A stretch of 8,730 bases of DNA, taken from NCBI GenBank assembly GCA_020430865.1, contig JAGQIY010000767.1:1-8730 (forward strand), read 5' to 3'. The stretch comes from Myxococcales bacterium. GTDB taxonomy: Bacteria > Myxococcota > Polyangia > Polyangiales > Polyangiaceae. Positions 5,842 to 8,730 of the stretch are shown piece by piece; position 1 is the stretch's first letter; each line of letters starts with the position of its first letter. Position numbers and translations under genes: made by a program. Below the pieces are notes generated by a model. It did no database searches and was not told where the DNA came from. It saw nothing but the letters and a program-made list of their open reading frames with translations.

Positions 5842-6786
5842 CTACTTCACCCGCTCCACACGCCGGGTGCTGGCGTCGCGCGCCAGCATGATGCTGGGTG
5901 TGTCCACCCGCGGCGCTCCAGGTTGCGCCACGACGGCCTTCACGGCTCCGTTTTCCCCCAGCAGTAGCCCGATGGGCGCGGGGGCGGGAAGCGCGCTTCC
6001 CGGCTTGTGCCGCGGCACACCCCGCATCACCGCGAGGCCGCCGAGCGGAGCCCGCAGGTCCAGCCCTTCCAGGAGCGGACCGGACACCCGCTGAAAGCTG
6101 AGCGCCGCGAAGCTCCCGTGGACGTCCACCGCCAGCACCACACGAACGTTCTCGTCCCCAGCATCAGGCAGCGTGGACGGATCAGCGACCCACGGAGGCT
6201 CCTGAAGCAGGCCGCAGCTGGCCTCACGGGTGGTCAGCGCCACGTCCAGGGCCTGCTGCGGGACCAGATCCTCCGCCGACACGACGCCTCCTTCGGAGGG
6301 CCCCGCCAGCAGCTGGAGTGGCCGGGCAAACAGCGGATCGCGCAGGGCGTTACCGCCCAGTTGCCTCACCCGCTCGAGGGAGTCCACGCGGGCCCCCCCA
6401 GCCTTCTTCGCCAGTTGAAGTGCAGGACGCAGAGCGCCACTCAGGCTGGTTCCCGCCTGGTAAGCGCAGGCCACCGCGGCGGCAGCAATACCGCACGGAA
6501 TCGCGATACGCGCAGCGATCGGCACTTCGGCCTCGCTGATGAACCCCCGAGGACGCTTCACGCCCAGGCCCGGCTGACGCAGCCGCCCGTCGAAGGCTCG
6601 CCCACCGGTGCCCACGCCTCCGAGAATGATCGACAACGGCGAGAACAGCACGTCGTCGCTCTTGGCCGCAGCTGCGAAGAAGCCCGCCAGACACGCGCCG
6701 AGCGCGGTCGCGCCAGCGCTCAGCGCCTCGGCCGCGATCTCGTCGACCAAGGCGTCGTTCGCGCACGACAGGGAGCGTCGGCTCAC
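5842..6786 (-). CDS. Degenerate gamma-glutamyltranspeptidase-like protein, catalytic Thr missing
   Basis: The order of conserved segments matches gamma-glutamyltranspeptidase (GGT) read by eye. Ala-rich helices (17-42) lead to LSIILGGVGTGG (51-62), then AFDGRLRQP (64-72; Arg68 lines up with the substrate-binding Arg of xDxREmAP). IPCGIAAA (96-103) and PALQLAKKAG (121-130) complete the large-subunit part. AVDVHGSFAAL (219-229) and KPGSALP (261-267) with AQPGAPRV (287-294) represent the small-subunit part. True GGTs have about 540-580 residues, a signal peptide and a self-cleaving Thr just before the VVDxDGN motif. This protein has 314 residues and no signal peptide, and RVVL precedes the VDxxG motif where TTHxS is expected. 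It should therefore not self-process. The GTG start overlaps the upstream DUF72 stop (GTGA) and follows a GGAGG. The homology call is moderately sure; function unknown. Confidence 0.6.
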   Translation of the reverse strand: MSRRSLSCANDALVDEIAAEALSAGATALGACLAGFFAAAAKSDDVLFSPLSIILGGVGTGGRAFDGRLRQPGLGVKRPRGFISEAEVPIAARIAIPCGIAAAAVACAYQAGTSLSGALRPALQLAKKAGGARVDSLERVRQLGGNALRDPLFARPLQLLAGPSEGGVVSAEDLVPQQALDVALTTREASCGLLQEPPWVADPSTLPDAGDENVRVVLAVDVHGSFAALSFQRVSGPLLEGLDLRAPLGGLAVMRGVPRHKPGSALPAPAPIGLLLGENGAVKAVVAQPGAPRVDTPSIMLARDASTRRVERVK

Positions 6787-7502
6787 TCTTCCTCCCCGGC
6801 CGCGTCGAGCTCTTCGTCGTCCTGATCGTCGACCTCGACGCCATCGAAATCAGCCCACGCGGAGGTGTCGCTCAGCAGCTCCTGGCGCAAGCCAAGAGCC
6901 AGCGCCTTCGCGCTCGCCCCCTCGACCACGACGAACGCCTCTTCGGCTCGTTCCAGACGCTCGGCGATACGATCCGCCGCGCCGCTGGTGATCCGCCCGC
7001 CGGCCCCAATGGCGCCCACGCGGGGGTAGATCACCGGACCCGACGTCGACTCCAAACCGAGATCGGTGACCAAGGTCACCCCGCTCGATGCACAGAACTC
7101 CGCAGCCTGGCTGGGAGACCAAGGCCCCCGCGCCTCCCACGCCACCCGCACACCCCAGGACTTGACCTCGCCGACGAGCTTTGCGAGGCGCTCTCGTCCG
7201 CGCGCGCTCGGGGTCACGCCGGGGCCGGTCTGGATCACGAACCACTCAGCCTCCAGAGAGGCGACCGCGCGCTGCGCGTAGGCGAGCGCCTTGTCGTAGC
7301 CTTCACCCGGCTCGAGGTTCATGAGCGCCTTGGGGGAGAGCACACTGAACACGAAGTCGTCGGCCACCAACGCCTTCCACTCGCGCAAACGCGGGGGCCG
7401 AGGCAACGTGCCAACGTCGGCTCGCAACTCCAGCAGGTTGAAGCTCTGAGCGTAGCGCGAGAGCTTGCCCATCAGGGCTGCTTGACCGATGCATAGCCGC
7501 AT
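6783..7502 (-). CDS. DUF72 (YecE-like) family protein with acidic C-terminal tail
   Basis: DUF72 proteins are TIM-barrel-like proteins of unknown biochemical role. The 239-residue product keeps the family outline: RLCIGQAAL (2-10) as the first strand, then KLSRYAQSFNLLELRADVGT (13-32), in place of the usual YAxxFNxVExNsTFY. VFSVLSPKAL (51-60) corresponds to FxFxxKap, and FVIQTGPGVTPS (88-99) to the LFQLPP strand. VAWEARGPWSP (120-130) corresponds to VExRhxSW, and VTLVTDLG (142-149) follows. The last 20 or so residues are mostly Asp and Glu and fall outside the domain; they end in Glu-Glu-Glu, whose codons also form the ribosome binding site of the next gene. The start ATG at 7502 fits the first strand but has no clear ribosome binding site. 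It overlaps the GGT-like gene by 4 bp. Confidence 0.78.
   Translation of the reverse strand: MRLCIGQAALMGKLSRYAQSFNLLELRADVGTLPRPPRLREWKALVADDFVFSVLSPKALMNLEPGEGYDKALAYAQRAVASLEAEWFVIQTGPGVTPSARGRERLAKLVGEVKSWGVRVAWEARGPWSPSQAAEFCASSGVTLVTDLGLESTSGPVIYPRVGAIGAGGRITSGAADRIAERLERAEEAFVVVEGASAKALALGLRQELLSDTSAWADFDGVEVDDQDDEELDAAGEEE
6791..6795 (-). promoter_or_regulatory. Shine-Dalgarno sequence of the GGT-like gene
   Basis: GGAGG on the minus strand lies 4 nt before the GTG start at 6786 and within the final Glu codons of the DUF72 gene. It is the strongest ribosome binding site in the window and supports this start and coupled translation. Confidence 0.65.
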
Positions 7503-7574
7503 GAGGTCGCGTGTTGTGCCAAAGACTCCCTCACCACGCCAGCTCCGAGTCGGCCTTTTTCCCTCGGCGCTCGC

Positions 7575-8444
7575 TCAAAGAGCCGGCTGATCGAAGTCGA
7601 ACCACTGCGTGGGATAGCAACGGATCCACTCCAGCAGCGCGGCCAGCAGCTCCTCGCGACCCCGGGCGATCGCAGCGCCAGCACCCCGGCGGGGGAAGCG
7701 TCGAGGGGCATCGATGCGCAGGCGGTAGTCGAACATCCCGACGCGCGCAGCAAACACGCTGATCAAGGGGGCGCCCGTCAGTGAGGCGAGCCGGAAAGGC
7801 CCCTCGGGCACGGAGGATGGAAGACCAGGCGCCTGCCAGCGGTCGAGCTGAAAGGCCAGGGCGCGTCCCGGTCCCAGCGCGCGGCGCAAGCCGAGCGCCT
7901 CCAGCGGGTGCTCGCCGACATGCACGACCTGAACACCTGCCGTGCGGCGCAGGTCGTCGTGGAAGGCCCGCGCCCTGGCGTCTGGCTCGCGCCGCATGAC
8001 GATACTCACCTCGAGTTCGCCGCGCCTCGCCAGGAGCGGCGCCGCCGCGTCCCAGGGTCCAACGTGAGCGGTCACCAGGATCACCCCGTGCGGACTCCTG
8101 AGCACTTCGCTCAGGTGGTGTGCGCCGGTCACCTCGACCCGAGGCTCGACGGAGCGCCCTCCAGCCAGCGCCAGACCTTCGGCCAGGCAGGCGGCATAGC
8201 TGGCGAACGTTCGCAGCGGTGCCAGCGGGGAGCGCACGCCGAGCGCCTCCAGGTTTCGCGCCACGTGCCGGCGCTGCTCGGGGAGCAAACCGGCGAACAC
8301 CAGCCCTATCAGGGGCGGGCTGTAGCGCAGCCACCAGTCGGGGCCGAACCGCGCACCAAGCAAGGCGAGGCGACGCAGACTGAGGGAGTCGGCAGTGTGC
8401 AAAAGGAAGAAGGTCGGGGGGAGACGCGAGCGCGGCCGAACCAC
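7575..8444 (-). CDS. LpxL/HtrB-type lysophospholipid (lipid A) acyltransferase family protein
   Basis: Proteins of this LPLAT family transfer acyl chains, classically from acyl-ACP to the lipid A precursor at the inner face of the inner membrane. The 289-residue product has the usual length. It contains RRHVARNLEALGV (58-70), matching the RRxxxxNL helix of the family, and VTAHVGPWD (124-132), the HX4D active-site motif with His127 and Asp132. A third conserved block lies near FQLDRW (198-203), and the C-terminus ends in QWFDFDQP, corresponding to the usual W-F-x-F-h-x-R end. A modest hydrophobic stretch near 42-54 may associate with the membrane. The GTG start lies 7 nt after the stop of the TPR-like gene, with no clear ribosome binding site. 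Related proteins also acylate other lipids, so lipid A is the likeliest but not the only substrate. Confidence 0.82.
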   Translation of the reverse strand: MVRPRSRLPPTFFLLHTADSLSLRRLALLGARFGPDWWLRYSPPLIGLVFAGLLPEQRRHVARNLEALGVRSPLAPLRTFASYAACLAEGLALAGGRSVEPRVEVTGAHHLSEVLRSPHGVILVTAHVGPWDAAAPLLARRGELEVSIVMRREPDARARAFHDDLRRTAGVQVVHVGEHPLEALGLRRALGPGRALAFQLDRWQAPGLPSSVPEGPFRLASLTGAPLISVFAARVGMFDYRLRIDAPRRFPRRGAGAAIARGREELLAALLEWIRCYPTQWFDFDQPAL

Positions 8445-8451
8445 GGGACGG

Positions 8452-8730
8452 CTACTTGAGGGCCGCGAGCTTGCGCTTCACGCGCGCTTTGTCAACCGGG
8501 CCTTCCGCGCTCAGCGCCCGCTTGTACGCCGCACGAGCGGGTCCCCTGTCCTTCTGCACAACCGCGATGTCTCCTGCGATCTCCCAGGCGGGTCCCCACT
8601 TGGGATACTCCTGGGTTGCGCGCTCGGCGAAGGCTCGGCCCGTGGTTGGCCGATCGTGCTCCAGGCAGGCTCTGGCGGCGTGGACCAGCGGGCTGGGGTC
8701 ATCGTGGGCGTAGCCGTACGCCAGCTCGTA
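8452..8730 (-). CDS. TPR-like protein, C-terminal part only
   Basis: The frame is open from the window edge to a TAG at 8452-8454 and gives the last 92 residues, beginning YELAYGYAHDDPSP and ending VKRKLAALK. The product is helical in character, and the stretch PAWEIAGDIAVVQ followed by AAYKRALSAEG matches a tetratricopeptide repeat (W-x2-x-G-x2-A...A-x2-Y-x2-A-L). A second, weaker repeat, HAARACLEHDRPTTGRAFAE, lies before it. TPRs bind other proteins; nothing here tells the partner. The gene ends 7 nt before the acyltransferase start, so the two are probably co-transcribed. The start and any signal peptide or other domain lie outside the window. Confidence 0.7.
   Translation of the reverse strand, partial: YELAYGYAHDDPSPLVHAARACLEHDRPTTGRAFAERATQEYPKWGPAWEIAGDIAVVQKDRGPARAAYKRALSAEGPVDKARVKRKLAALK

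Noticed and set aside
6318..6539. Plus-strand open frames opposite the GGT-like gene
   Set aside because: Arg/Pro-rich shadow frames with no motif or ribosome binding site; the minus-strand reading has coupled translation and family motifs.
7545..7567. CCGAG/CTCGG inverted repeat with an internal A-run in the gap between the acyltransferase and DUF72 genes
   Set aside because: Only 5 bp with a 13-nt loop; the A-run is in the loop, so it is not a terminator, and no promoter pair was found in this 72-nt gap.
7531..8334. A 267-residue minus-strand open frame overlapping the acyltransferase
   Set aside because: It is another frame of the same region; only the 7575-8444 frame shows the HX4D and other acyltransferase motifs.

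Overview
The window is 8.7 kb of uniformly GC-rich DNA with bacterial gene density, many GTG starts and very short gaps between genes. The gene set, base composition and the TAnnnT-type -10 elements close to start codons would suit a myxobacterium-like member of Myxococcota. That assignment is an inference; no rRNA or other taxonomic marker lies here. No mobile element, CRISPR array, tRNA or rRNA was seen.

Plus strand, 1-5716. The window opens inside trpG and continues with trpD and trpC, three tightly overlapping tryptophan-biosynthesis genes (4-bp and about 11-bp overlaps). They cover the conversion of chorismate-derived anthranilate to indole-3-glycerol phosphate. trpF, trpB and trpA do not follow, so the pathway is split or continues elsewhere. 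A 129-bp gap holding two consecutive inverted repeats leads to a XerD-type tyrosine recombinase with all catalytic residues. Next come an N-formylglutamate amidohydrolase family protein, an unrecognised multi-pass membrane protein with a proline-rich tail, and a cysteine-free ribosomal protein L28 (rpmB). rpmB has a good sigma70-like promoter just before its start and a convincing intrinsic terminator after its stop.

Minus strand, 8730-5842, convergent with the first block. In reading order these are the C-terminal end of a TPR-like protein, an LpxL/HtrB-type lysophospholipid acyltransferase, a DUF72 (YecE-like) protein with an acidic tail, and a short protein. I read that last protein as a degenerate, cytoplasmic gamma-glutamyltranspeptidase homologue that has lost the catalytic threonine. 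The DUF72 gene and the GGT-like gene overlap by 4 bp (GTGA) and share a strong Shine-Dalgarno sequence, so they are probably made together.

Most of the window is housekeeping. The least explained parts are the DUF72/GGT-like pair, a non-conservative change at an almost invariant Glu in TrpC, the nested inverted repeat in front of xerD, and the short-leader or leaderless appearance of rpmB and xerD.
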